Shown one piece after another: positions 34,901-45,542 of a DNA stretch of 64,000 nt. The position numbers and the translations under genes are program-made. Numbering within the stretch: position 1 is the stretch's first letter; each line of letters opens with the position of its first letter. The DNA comes from Echinarachnius parma. Its lineage: Eukaryota > Echinodermata > Echinoidea > Clypeasteroida > Echinarachniidae. The notes beneath the pieces are model-generated. The model saw only the letters and a list, made by a program, of their open reading frames with translations. It was not told where the DNA came from and searched no databases. The stretch covers positions 62,001-126,000 of the forward strand of contig JBAMJV010007763.1 of the NCBI GenBank assembly GCA_037951105.1, read 5' to 3'.

Positions 34901-35839
34901 GAAATAAATTAATGAATGAGAGCTCCAGACTACATGATACACGTGCCGAAAATCAGCTGACCACGCAACACCCCTGTTAATGTATTGTCTGAGTTCTTCC
35001 TAGACCATGTTGATTATGCCGGGCGCCCAAAAGACATACATGTAAGTCTGGCAGCCCGGACAAGCTAAAATTCGACATTGAACTTGGTGTGTTGGCTCAA
35101 AATAAAGCACTTGTTTATGTTTACGAATGCTCTGAATAGTTGTTCTTACAAATCCAAACAAAATGTTATTACGTTGTTCATTTTGCTTATCTACACAGCG
35201 TTCTTCAAGTTCGAGAATGACGTGGCCGACAGTTCCGGCTTCGTATCTGCCACGGACGTGAGCGTAATCGGTTCGTTGACGTACGATGCGGGAATATGTG
35301 GTCAGGCTGCGGTCTTCAACGGTAGTTCTAAAATAAACGTGTTATCCTTTGATGGATACACTTGGGGTACTAGTTTTAGTGTGAGCGTTTGGTTCAAGCG
35401 TACTCACCTATCTAAGACAGGCTACCAGGGGATCGTCAACAATAGAGCTGGGAGCTGGGAAATCTGGTTTAATGGACCTGCAGATGGAGGGAATCCTGGC
35501 TTGTTAACACGCATAGTCATCACGACAAATGAAGGAACCTCATATACAATGCACAGCACCCCCCACTTAGAGGGAACAGGAGCCAATTGGAACAACGTAG
35601 TGATCACCTTTGACGGCACCCAAAAGATTGACTATTTGAATGGAGTAAAGATTCACACCAAAATGAATTGTTGTGATCGTCAGATGGCCACTGGGCGAAA
35701 GCACGTCACCATTGGACAAGCCGGTGACGGTTATGGAGAGTCGTACTATTTCTACGGCCTGATAGATGAAGTGCGTATCTACAATTACACATTATCCGAA
35801 TCACAAGTCTCTGACTTATTCCAAGACCCCTGTTCTTAA
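28859..35839 (+). CDS. Gene 2: secreted mucin-stalk LamG-domain protein (complete model)
   Basis: CDS is join(28859-28919, 30079-30327, 31564-31773, 32507-33244, 35199-35839), 1899 nt, 632 codons plus stop. All four introns are phase 1 with GT/AG ends. Residues 1-31 form a signal peptide with likely cleavage after Ala-Asn-Ala. Residues 32-103 are a small domain with Cys66 and Cys100 and possible N-glycosylation sites at Asn33 and Asn73. About 104-419 is a Ser/Thr-rich stalk with seven near-perfect 19-residue repeats. About 420-632 is a LamG / ConA-like domain. There is no transmembrane segment. The ATG follows a CAG with a pyrimidine tract, so a 5' UTR exon may lie upstream. The protein should be secreted; a glycan-binding, mucus or matrix role is inferred only. 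No named orthologue recognised. Confidence 0.8.
28920..30078 (+). other. Intron 1 of gene 2
   Basis: Contains a truncated member of the TTAAAGGGATCTAGTAACTT MITE family from about 28942 and another related start near 29853. No other feature seen. Confidence 0.45.
30079..30327 (+). CDS. Gene 2 exon 2: end of signal peptide and two-cysteine domain
   Basis: Acceptor at 30077-30078 after TTCTTTTTCTGACAACAG, donor GTAAAC at 30328. The split codon gives Ala, then the Ala-Asn-Ala cleavage site and about 70 residues with two cysteines. I recognise no family. Its counterpart in gene 1 is outside the window. Confidence 0.75.
30832..31325. mobile_element. MITE, AGGGATAGTTGAGT ends, TTAA duplication
   Basis: Left end AGGGATAGTTGAGTCTTGG, right end complementary (CCAAAACTCAACTATCCCT). 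TTAA at 30828-30831 and 31326-31329. Lies in intron 2 of gene 2. Best-preserved member of its family in the window. Confidence 0.85.
31564..31773 (+). CDS. Gene 2 exon 3: Ser/Thr-rich stalk
   Basis: Acceptor CTGCAG ending at 31563, donor GTATGG at 31774, phase 1 on both sides. Encodes a Thr/Ser/Pro-rich peptide paralogous to the partial exon 1-183. The phase rule chooses this AG over the CAG at 31548-31550. Confidence 0.75.
31990..32012. repeat. Poly-G tract in intron 3 of gene 2
   Basis: Run of 22 G. Copy 1 has GGGACCAGGAAG at the same place (about 412-423), so the run grew after the duplication or is a MITE remnant. Confidence 0.8.
32507..33244 (+). CDS. Gene 2 exon 4: stalk with 19-residue tandem repeats
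   Basis: Acceptor TTTTCAG ending at 32506, donor GTAAGA at 33245, 738 nt, phase 1 on both sides. From 32761 to 33159 it holds seven 57-bp repeats encoding ETSTLATVSTTDPTPAATT with a few changes at the Pro-rich end. Two looser repeats come before. The reverse strand is also open for 258 codons, which is a by-product of the repeat and not a gene. Confidence 0.85.
32761..33159 (+). repeat. Coding minisatellite, seven 57-bp units
   Basis: In-frame tandem units starting GAGACATCAACATTGGCTAC and differing from each other by few substitutions. The gene 1 exon (2332-2673) has only about three diverged units. Confidence 0.9.
33590..33700. mobile_element. hAT-like MITE, 8-bp target duplication
   Basis: Ends CACGGGCGTAGCG and, inverted, CTACGCCCGTG. 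Flanked by AAGGGACG at 33582-33589 and 33701-33708. The inside is a further hairpin (GGGGGGATG/CATCCCCCC type). 111 bp, in intron 4 of gene 2. Confidence 0.85.
33912..34645. mobile_element. MITE of the AGGGATAGTTGAGT family with nested insertion
   Basis: Left end GGGGATAGTTGAGTATTGG after TTAA 33908-33911; right end CCAATACTCAACGCTCCCT before TTAA 34646-34649 (overlap of a base is possible at the right end). It is interrupted at about 34093-34443 by a second element with ends AACGCTAGCGCTTCTAGGTC and, inverted, GACCTAGAACGCTAGCGC, whose right end is partly duplicated. Confidence 0.75.
35199..35839 (+). CDS. Gene 2 terminal exon: LamG / ConA-like lectin domain
   Basis: Acceptor CTACACAG ending at 35198; TAA at 35837-35839. 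It shares the strand motifs and four cysteines of the gene 1 LamG exon, with substitutions concentrated in the central loop region (about 35450-35560). The two domains are about four-fifths identical by eye. Confidence 0.85.
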
Positions 35840-36601
35840 AGAAAGACCAATATAATACCCCACCCATTTCCACTCGAAAAAAGACGTAACACGACCATAT
35901 TCGGACAAAACGCACCTCAAATTAGACCGCGGGCCGAACCGTGAAAATCGCCTTATTTCTTGACTTTCGTGCTTCAAATCTCGTATCTACCTGAATTTTG
36001 GCATGTGGGTAGTGAAAAATTCACTGAACACAAATTCATAACTCGTCAAGCTCAAAAAGTGCGCATTTTTTCAAAAAGTAGAAAAAACTTGGAATTTTGT
36101 TTTGTAACACTCTCTGAAAAATAATCCAATCCCAGTGCATCTCTCATTAGAACGTAACAGTGTCCCATAAGCTAGGGCCAATCAGATCGCTTGTTTTATC
36201 GTTGTGCGAAAAGTTTGTTTTGATGCGATGTAATGACACGTACTTTATCTGGATTTTGTTGTTTACATGGAAACTAAACTCACAGTAAATTAATTCATTT
36301 AGAGGAATTAATTCCGAAATAGATAAGGAATGAGTACCACCTTGAAAATTTACCAAAAAATGTTAGAAGTTGATAAATAATTTAACGAAAAGAGACCGAT
36401 ACGGCACTAGCACTTCGGCTAACGAAGATCATCAGGCTAGTGTCGCCCGAGCTGCGGGGCACTGGTCGGCTACAAAAGGTGGCATGGAGGCATAATGCAA
36501 TCGCCCTCAGCATGAATCTAGTTTAATTTTACCCCGGGAAAAAGCTATTCTCCTAGTTACTGTCTGTCTTGGAATGGATTGTAATATATTTGTCTTTATC
36601 T

Positions 36602-36787
36602 AAAGGGAAAGTCCACCCTAAATCTAAGTTAGGTAAGATAATGGCATAACTAAAGAGAGGAACGTGACAGTGAAACATTTCTTCTTGTAAATATATTGCC
36701 TATTTTTATAATTTATTAATTTTCCATGATGAAACATGTTCTGCTTCTATTAAAACCAACTTATTTTCAGGGTGGACTTTTCCTTTG
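36602..36787. mobile_element. MITE nested in the 4.69 kb element
   Basis: Ends AAAGGGAAAGTCCACCCT and, inverted, AGGGTGGACTTTTCCTTT. About 185 bp. Confidence 0.75.
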
Positions 36788-36839
36788 AGGAAATAAATAA
36801 AGGAGAGAAATAGAGGGTAGATGGAGAGATTGTGAAATT

Positions 36840-38880
36840 TGGTAGACTGGTATTTATTTATTTATATACATTTGTTAAACATTTTATTTTGCTTTTTTGT
36901 TTTGCATCAGGACTAATGGTATTTGATTCATCACACAGCACACTCCCAAACTCAAATCATCCTTCAGCATCCCATTGGCAATATATATATAATAATAATT
37001 TAAATAATAATACAATAAATAAAAAATACAAAAAAAACCCATGTATACACCGACAACTTATCTCTCTTATATCTATCTTTCTCTCTTACACACACACACA
37101 CACCCACTCCACAACATACATGTACACAAAGATACAAACAATCCAGTCCAGACAATGCACTTATTTGTCACACCAAATTAATTGATATTAGAGCACGATA
37201 AGAACAGTTGTAAAAAAATGAGATAAGTCAAATTTTCCATATTTAGTAAAATCTTTATGATCTTATTTTATCTATCTCAATGAAATGAAAATCACTGGAA
37301 ATTCGGGTAATTGGGCAAAATACAAAACAGTAGAAGTAATGCATAGATTAAGTAGACGCATAAAGAACAAACATTCTTATAAATGAGGTAACATTTTCTG
37401 GCTATTGAAAAGAATCTCGGTTATAGCGATATTCCGGTTATAACGAGGTAAAATCGATAGTCCCGACTACCTTGTTATAAGAGGTTTCCCCAGTTAGCAA
37501 TACAAAATTATCATAATTCATACAACAAATATTCAAATATTTAATATCATGTTGTACTGTTTCATTGATTCATACAAAGCATGTAAACCAGACATACAAT
37601 CAACTTCCCTATTACTTGCCTCTGATGATTTGTTTTCTTTGTTTTTAAACATAACATAGACAAACATAATATTTGTCTTAATTTCATTAGTTTGTAAGGC
37701 AAATAAAACAAAACAAATGATATGAGCATTTATGGAAACGTTTTACATGTACATCACAATTCTTCCTGAGCTGAAGCAAACCTATTCATAAAACAATTCA
37801 TGCTTTCACTAGTCCGTTTCTTAACTCACTACAGAGTGCAAATATTTAAAACAGCTTCTATACATTGTATACTAGTGTGTTAATGTTAATCTTAACAGCA
37901 AAATACTATATATACAGTAGTTAAAAGAAGGCAGACATGGAAGAAAGATTACTTGCACAAATTGATAAATAACCACATTGTACACCATAAAACATAAGCT
38001 TATGTATGAATAGAATCATGATCATTAAAATGTGTAACTTATTCATCTTACATAATTGATATACTTGTCATAATGGAACAAAATACTAAATGCACAAGAG
38101 TACATTCCTAGTCCAAATATATACATACACTGGTACAGTGTATCTATTCATAAGCAGTGAATACAAGTCAAGAAACCTCAATCTTCCAACATCTATTTTC
38201 TTCCCATTATTTTGGGTAAAATATTACAGGTATGATAGAAAACAACTTACAAGTGTCATGTTATAACAACAACAAAATAAATAGATAGATAAATAAACTT
38301 TAACAAATCAAATTACTTGGTCATGGAAATTAAAATTAGTCAAAATGTATCAGAATCAGATTTGTCAAAACAAAATATTGGTTCATGTTATTACGGTAAG
38401 CATAAATTATGTTAAACTTTATGACACTTCTTTTACCTACATGTAGCACTCTGGCTAGAATGGTACCCATTTACACATGGGTGGAACATGGTAACCATAG
38501 ATTAATATCTGCCTAAAGGACTATAGGTGAACCATCCATCTTAAAATGTTTGTTTACCAGTAGACTTTTTAAGGATATACTTAGCTCCATTGCAGATAAT
38601 GCAATGCACTGGCAATATATTCAGTTTATAAGTCATGGCTGGTAGAGGGTTGATGTCCGTGTGAAAAACTTGACCAAAGCAGTCTCTTTGGTACAGGGGA
38701 ATCCTCACTTGCTGACACTTACTTGATACTTGATGAGGTAATCCCTTGATGCAGCTGCAAAGCTATACTTGGATGATGTGCTGGTGTGTCATCAGGAGGT
38801 GCCATAATACAATTTTCACTTTGCACATGTGTACAATAAAGATGCAAGAGTGAATGTGCAAGCAAAAAATCAAGTATAGT
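36840..38880. other. AT-rich non-coding interior of the 4.69 kb element
   Basis: Low-complexity AATAAT and (AC)n patches at about 36980-37105. A segment at 37430-37490 has GGTTATAACGAGG / CCTTGTTATAAGAGG, like pogo-type inverted ends. No gene seen. Confidence 0.4.
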
Positions 38881-38885
38881 GACAT

Positions 38886-39212
38886 TTAAACAATGTGGGA
38901 GCCCACGGGAGACTGCACTTCTCTAATGGTGGGTAATGCAGCCATTTGAAAGGTAGTCAGTCCTGTTATTTTGATGACCGGCCCAGAGATATGGTTCCAG
39001 ACTCGTATGGTCCGTGGATACAAAAATGACACCTTGTCAATAGTAGATAATGGAACGGTGAACTTCAGGTTGTGATCGTGTCTTGAATAACAGTTGGCTT
39101 GGCGGACTTCTGGTGGGAAAGGCATGTGGCCTGGCCTAGCTGATGATGGATCTTGTAAAAGAGTGTGCACTGTGCAAGGAGTCACCGGACGTGTAGTTGG
39201 TCCCACCCACAT
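38886..39212 (-). pseudogene. C-terminal fragment of a non-LTR retrotransposon reverse transcriptase
   Basis: A 108-codon frame. Its second half contains RHDHNLKFTVP, then VSFLYPRTIRVWNHI and a closing segment. This matches the layout at the end of many Jockey/CR1-group reverse transcriptases (a basic HxxKF.VP segment, then S(F/L)xPRTIRxWN). No catalytic domain is near. The start codon is only the first Met after a frame break: the neighbouring frame upstream also reads like related sequence. It is carried inside the 4.69 kb element as captured or nested debris. Confidence 0.55.
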
Positions 39213-39984
39213 CTACAATGTTTTGTAAATGGTCCTGATAGGACGGTCCCACCCAAGGGCTGTCACGAGCAAGGAAGATGTGGTGGATCTTGAATTGCTG
39301 ATCAAGTCTTGCTGGCTCTTCTTGGGGCTATTCGGTAAATAGCTGTGTCTTCTCAGCATCTGTGGGTTTTAACAAGGAGAAGGGAGAAAAGAAAATTAAA
39401 ACCAATTTCATCAAAGTCATTCTAAATATGAAAATCTATTACTAGTCATTAGGTGATTTCAGGTAGATAGTTGAAGTCGGTGTTGGTGTTGAGAACGTGG
39501 ATCAAGCTACTGAACCGAGCTCCAACACCGATGGTAATAATAGAAAGATGATACAGTTCACCTTAATCATGTCATGGATAGCTCAACACCGATTGGACGT
39601 CATGCCTTTATGTGATCCTCTCACAATTTTTACGCGAAAAGGTTAGTAAACAAAAGTGAAATCAGTGAGAAAAGGCATTTAAATTTCAACAGGTAGGACA
39701 TAAAATTTTAAATCATACTGTCAAACCAAAATAGAATATATATCAATCATATCCAAGGATTTTCAGTAATTTGTGATGTTGTCATTTGGTTCGTGATCTT
39801 GAGATTACCAACACTAACATCGAGCTCGAAATCACAAATTTCACTAGGGATTAGAATTAGGAAGTTCTCCTTTTTCATGTTTTTGTTCGAGTGCAATTTT
39901 ATTTCGGGAAAATTTGAATACTTTTCAAGTTTCATTTGATGAAGTCGTAGAGCTAGATATGTTCATATTATAACGGGAACTTAC

Positions 39985-40018
39985 CAGCCAGTTCCGGATG
40001 TCTTAGAGTTACAGTCAT
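39985..40018 (-). CDS. Possible first coding exon on the minus strand
   Basis: ATG at 40018, 11 codons, then a strong donor GTAAGT. A matching acceptor (long pyrimidine tract then CCACAG) lies at about 39360. Joining the two in phase gives only 21 codons before TAG at 39328-39330. Two CCAAT boxes (about 40373-40378 and 40412-40417 on the minus strand) lie upstream. A separate open stretch at about 40104-40320 encodes a Cys-rich, coiled-coil-like segment without a Met. This could be a decayed element gene or a captured host promoter and exon. Confidence 0.3.
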
Positions 40019-40629
40019 CTTCTTCTTCTTCGGGTTAATCTGCCTTCTTCAATCTGGACTCGTTTTCAGTATAGCCATGAATGACTTGTCCCACACATTC
40101 ACTTCCGTGTAATGTACATCGCTGCAACCTCACTTTCCAACCTCTTTTCCAAAGTTATCAATTTAGCTGCACACTCCTTGCAATTTTCATAGTTTTTATC
40201 ACTAGATGGTATACACTTGTTTAGAGTGTCGATGACATGTATGGGACAGAAGTCGGATTTACTTGCCTCGAAACTAAAATTCGTCGCACTCGACTCGAAC
40301 GCAATAGTAGCAGCCAGTGATTGTTGTTTGGGTTTGTTTACATATTAGCGCATGATGAAACAAAGAGCGTGATTGGTCAGTCCACAAATCACGTTATGAG
40401 CAACGTACTGTGATTGGTCATTCTTACCGTCGAAACTGACAAATATTGGCAATTTTTTTTTGGTTTTTTCCATATTTTCAGATAATGTGCAGGCTTTATT
40501 CTTGACGAGTTTCAGGTATGATTTCAATACTATTTTTACACAAGTCGACAAAAAACTAGCTAGATACAAGATTTGAAGCACGAGATGAAACGATAATGGA
40601 CCTCGGCCCGCGGTCTAAATTCGAGTAAA

Positions 40630-40790
40630 ACCATGTCATATTCGGGCAAAATCATATCATTTACAAGGAAAACAATGTCATATTTGGACAAATCCATGTC
40701 ATATTTGGGCAAATGTATGTCATATTCGAGAAACATCATTGCATAATTATCCTGGCAAACTCATTCCACATGCGGCCAAAATGTTTCATA
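40630..40790. repeat. Minisatellite, copy 2
   Basis: Paralogue of 10135-10275: units around CATGTCATATTCGGGCAAA. Continues directly into the sequence that in copy 1 follows the tRNA array. Confidence 0.65.
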
Positions 40791-40884
40791 TTTTGGAAAT
40801 ATCATATGAAAAACAAATGTTTTGTCAGCATTACAGAGGGGAAAGAACCTTTGTGTGTTAGTTTTGATTGGCAGGTGGAAAGGC

Positions 40885-42430
40885 AGGAAAAACAGTTATT
40901 CGGGCAAAGGACCTTAGCCCCCCCCCCCCCCCCACCCCAAGGAAAAAAGTGCCCCAATACGCCTATGCTGGTTATACTCCCGGGGTTATACTATGACTTG
41001 AAAGTCAAGGGACTCTTTGTGATTATATTTTGCATAGGAATATGCATTCATATTAAAGACGAAGGGCTAGTAAATTATGGTTAAAGTCACAGAATATCCG
41101 GTCACAAGTCCTGGAAGATCCAGCACTCAATATTACTGGCATGACTGGCGACTGGTTTTTACTATGATTGAAATGGCAAGAGACTATTAGTATGGATGGA
41201 TTTGCAAAGCGATTACCATTGATAAAGTAGACGAAGGAAAACTCAAATTATAGTGTTGACATGGTTTTAACAGTTGCAGTTAATAAATTGTGTATTGCAT
41301 AATAGTGTATACATTAAACAATTTTGTGTTGTAATTTTGTAATATATTTCAAATTCAAATTTTAATTTAAATACCATAATGTTATTAAATATAAAGGGCT
41401 ATTGAGCTGAAACTTGTACGAGCTAGCCCTTTTTTCTAATAACTTGATGTTATGGCTCGTTCTGAATGAATGTTAATCAATGTTATTTTTTTGTATTTAT
41501 ATCACATATTTTGTGAGATTTATATTTTTTCTCCAGCTCCTAAGTATATAGACAATTGTAGAATAGGGCGTGACATTGCAGATAACGCTAATTATATTTA
41601 TTTTCTCCCAACATGCCCAATCACATATTTATATAAATTATCCTTTTCACCTAGATCAGTACCACTTGTTAGTCTTAAATTATAAATGTTTTTCGAGTAA
41701 AATGTATTTTCGTCGTTTATACAGGGCACTTCTTGAAATGTTACAAAATGATTATGTTCATCAGATAAGGTCTATTTTCCAATGAAAAACAATACCAAGA
41801 CCAGTCATTTTGATCGTGTAGTTTTTGTTTTAGGGCGCTGTGAGTGATACCATATCAGGTTCCCATTTTCGTTAATTTTTACCAGGTCAGTGCCTGATAA
41901 ATCGCACTTACTGTACTGCCCGTCAATAGCATTAAACAACGATAAAAACGCACGACATTGTCCGTGCGCATTCAGCTGTGTGCCGAGAGAATGGGCATAT
42001 TTGTTCGATGCTATGACGGACAGGAAGTGCGATTTATCATGCACTGACTTCGTAAAAATTGTAAAAAAAAATGGGAACCTGACATAGTCTCACTTAAGAC
42101 GTCCTAAAACATAACCTACTCGTCCAAAACTAATGTTTTTGGTATATTTTGTCTTTGTAAAAATGCCCTATCCCGTGAACCTAGTCATCATGTTTTGTTA
42201 TTATGCCAAGTACCCGTTCCGTTTCTTGTGGGCCACCCTGTATATGATACTCATATATAATCACTTTAACGGTCTGATGAGTCACATGAGTTTTGAGGTG
42301 GATGAACATTTCTTTGATGCTGTGCTCTCCTGGCAGGATTCAATTCAAGTTGGTTGTGGCATTAGCAAGTAATTTAAAGATTGACCAGCTATTCCTTAAT
42401 GATTGGTTTTTATTTACCATGTTTACTGAA
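40885..42430. other. Insertion present only in copy 2
   Basis: Copy 1 passes directly from the equivalent of 40880 to that of 42431 (near 12575). The insert holds a poly-C tract (about 40918-40933), AT-rich sequence and the foldback MITE at 41722-42239. No gene seen. Confidence 0.5.
41722..42239. mobile_element. Foldback MITE, relative of 16676-17163
   Basis: Right end CCCGTTCCGTTTCTTGTGGGCCACCCTG type. A strong internal inverted repeat pairs about 41850-41912 (TCAGGTTCCCATTTTCGTTA ... ATAAATCGCACTT) with about 42022-42083. The left end is eroded. Confidence 0.6.
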
Positions 42431-43079
42431 TGGTTTCATTTCCCTAATGGTTAAACTTACTATATTGTTTATTTCGCGTAACAGTAAGACTTTCTGCACA
42501 AACTTACTTTGATTGACATTTTAGTGAGTTACATACTCAATGTGATTATTGACCATACTCAGGTTGGTTTTATATTAAACTACAAAACTTTGAAAAAATG
42601 CTTAGCCAGAAGAATGAGTTTGTATAACATGTAAATGAATTGTACACTACTGACTGCTGATTTTAAATGGCCACTAACGTGCATATTAACATATTGGACT
42701 AGTCAAAGCCAAAAAGTACTTATTATAATGCGAAAAGTTAATGTTCTGATATCCTTTATAAAATCGTTTGCTAAAGAAGTGCTCGATGTGCTTGGTTTAT
42801 ACACTGCTTTTATTGGTACGGCTATGTTTGATGTAATGAATGGTAAAATACCACACGTTATTTATAATTATTTCAATATAATTGACCATTGCTATCGGCT
42901 AAAGTACACGGGGGAAAGCTAATAAAAAAATATTCAAGATAGCTAAAGTTAAGGCAGATTAAGGGGAACTGCCCAATTCATACATTCGGGCAGTAATTTG
43001 GAATTAACTTCCGTGAGACTTAGAATATACAGTGTCGTAATATACATAACATAAATTAAATCAGATATATAATTATAAT

Positions 43080-43250
43080 CAGATGTGTATTATAACGTTT
43101 ACAAAATTAATTTGCTTATGCATCGAATGTTAATACAATTGCTCTTATGTTTTGCTTGTAAAGCGCATTGATAGTTATCACCAGTTCTGAAATGCGCTAT
43201 ATAAAAATCAGCTATTATTATTTTTATTATTATATATTATTATACATATT
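43080..43250 (+). repeat. SINE tail fragment, copy 2 only
   Basis: Contains GTAAAGCGCATTGATAG and AATGCGCTATATAAAAATC followed by a TTATTATT run. Absent from copy 1 at about 13215. Confidence 0.55.
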
Positions 43251-44130
43251 AATTTCATGTTTCACCCCAAGAGTATGAAAGTGTCGGCATTACTGTATTT
43301 GTATATAGTCTTAATTAATTTGTTGTGTGTATTTTGAGTGATTTTAGCTGTTCAAATTATCACTTGTATAGGGGCTAGTTTGACTAGCATAATATGCTAT
43401 TTTCTAGTCATGTGTATCAATTGATGTGAAATTGTTAAATATTGTAAATAATGGTTTTGTTTGTTGGTAAATAAATAGATTCAAATACATTCAATAACAT
43501 GTGCGATGTGGAACTTTCTGAGAGACTAAGATATATCCCATCCGGATAATGTACAATTAAGATTTTGGGGCCAGATTTACTTTCATTTGATGATGATTTA
43601 CCTCTTATCAGGCCCGGCCTGTTGGGGTTATAAGCAAAACGTACCCTCGGCGTAAAGGCATGACATGGTTTTAAGTCATTCTCACGGGCAATTGTTAAAT
43701 ATTTTCTTCAAAATGGTCATGTCATTTCGAAAAACAATGAATATAATATTAAACAAATAAAGTGATTTTACTTGTTCCATTGGTCTCTTGTTAAGGGGTT
43801 AGTTTGGCTAGCATAATATGTTATTTTCTAGTCATGTGTATCAATTGATGCGAAATTGTTAAATATTGTACATGTTGTTTTGTTGAGTTGGTATCAAAAA
43901 TTAATTCAAATCAAATTCAATTCAATTCAATGTAAATACGATGTAAATAATTCTGAGAGACTTAGATATTTCCCATCTGGACAAGGCGAAATTAAGCTTT
44001 TGGTGTTAGATGTTCCTTCTTTTCATGGTGGGTTAACCCTAATCAGGCTCTTTAAGGGTTTACAACAAAAAAGGAGGGCAACATGTGCCCTCAGCGTGAA
44101 GGGATGACAGGGTTAATAAGTTATTTGCAC

Positions 44131-44353
44131 CAGTGGCGTAGCGAGGTTGGAGTGATTGGGGGGGGGGGGGGGGGGCATGCACAATTATTGGGGGGGGGGG
44201 TGGGGCACATCTTATGTATTTCTTTGTGTTTTTTTCAAAAAATGCCCCCTGATGTTTTCTATTGTTTTTTCCAAATTATTGGGGGGGGGGGGGGGGGGGG
44301 GGGAACGTGCCCCCCGTGTCGCCCCCCCCCCCCCCTTCGTCGATACGCCACTG
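44131..44353. mobile_element. hAT-like MITE, CAGTGGCGTAGCG ends, copy 2 only
   Basis: Ends CAGTGGCGTAGCG and CGATACGCCACTG. Flanks ATTTGCAC (44123-44130) and ATTCGCAC (44354-44361), a 7/8 match; the uninterrupted site in copy 1 reads TTATTCGCACAG (about 14083). The inside is mostly G runs (44159-44175, 44190-44200, 44281-44303) and one C run. Confidence 0.85.
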
Positions 44354-45391
44354 ATTCGCACAGACAATTGTTAAATATTGTCTTTAAAATGGTAAACTTG
44401 TTGATTAGGAATTAAATTTGATATTGAGAATGACATCGTATAACATTTAACACATATCTGGTTATGGTTCTGCAACAAAACAGACAATTATTGTAACAGG
44501 GTTTGTAGTCATTCTCACAGACAATTGTACAATATGTTCTTCAAAATGGTCATGTAATTTAAAAAAATTATTAATATGGTATTGACAAAGAAAGATGAAT
44601 TTAGCTGTTAAAAAGATATCTTGTTTAAGGGCTAGTTTGACTAGCATAATTATTATGCTAGAGTGTCTAGTCTAGTGTATCAATGAAAGTGATCTGGTTA
44701 AATGTTGTACATTAATGGTTTTGTTGAGGTGGTAAATACATAATTTCTATTCAATTCAATTTAATTCAATGTTATATAAGTAAAGTACAAAGTAAATAAT
44801 TCATAGAGACTAAGATATTTCCTAAATGGATAATGTGCAATTAAGGTGGTAAATCCATTAGCTGATCAAAGCAGACAGGAGAGCATTAAGTGCCCTCGGC
44901 GTAATGCCATGACAGGGTTTTAGAGGGATATTTGAATATTGGTCAAACTTCACTTTAGTAACCAAAACCTGCACCATTACGGTAAAAAATCATAGTTATA
45001 ACTTTACCATGCTCGAAAATTATACACAATTACAAACGACTAAGTAAAACCCCTGTTATCATTTTTTTTTAAAAGAGCCCTTACAACTGAAGAGGGCTCT
45101 CTCTAAAAATAATCATTGGTTTTGCCATTTTTCATACAAAGTTGTGCAATTAATGTTTTGTTAAAATAATGATTCAATAGAGAAATCATCAACAACTATT
45201 TAAAACCTATATATTCAGTTTTTTTTTCAAAGTGGTCTTTAAGGATTTTTTTTTTATTTTTCTAAAAAGTCACAATATTATTGTAATATACTGTATAGTG
45301 TCACACCTAACCAAGGTAAAGTCCCTTTGCATATTAACCTAGGTAGAGATTGCGTTTGTATCGCTTAGTCAAAGTGGTAACAAGAATGACA

Positions 45392-45542
45392 CCGTTGCAG
45401 AAAGAGATACAATCGATTGTAAATTACAATTAATTGTATGTTAGAAAATTGTCGCGTTTCAATCAATCAGATTTGCGCATTGAGGTCACATGATATGCGA
45501 ACTAATTGTTATACACTCAATTGGATGTCTTTCTGCAACGGG
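45392..45542. mobile_element. MITE of the GTTGCAGAAAGAG family, copy 2
   Basis: Paralogue of 15267-15418. Confidence 0.7.

Larger units (their letters stand above)
35924..40616. mobile_element. 4.69 kb DNA element, AGACCGCGGGCC termini, 5-bp duplication
   Basis: Inverted ends AGACCGCGGGCCGA at 35924 and TCGGCCCGCGGTCT ending 40616, with weaker complementarity for about 60 bp (CGTGCTTCAAATC on both). Flanked by AAATT at 35919-35923 and 40617-40621. Copy 1 has the empty site CCTCAAATTCGAG near 10136. It starts 84 bp after the gene 2 stop codon, probably in the 3' UTR. Contents: a nested MITE (36602-36787), AT-rich filler, a reverse-transcriptase C-terminal fragment and a possible spliced minus-strand unit. 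CCAAT boxes lie near both ends. No transposase recognised, so the superfamily is open. Confidence 0.85.
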
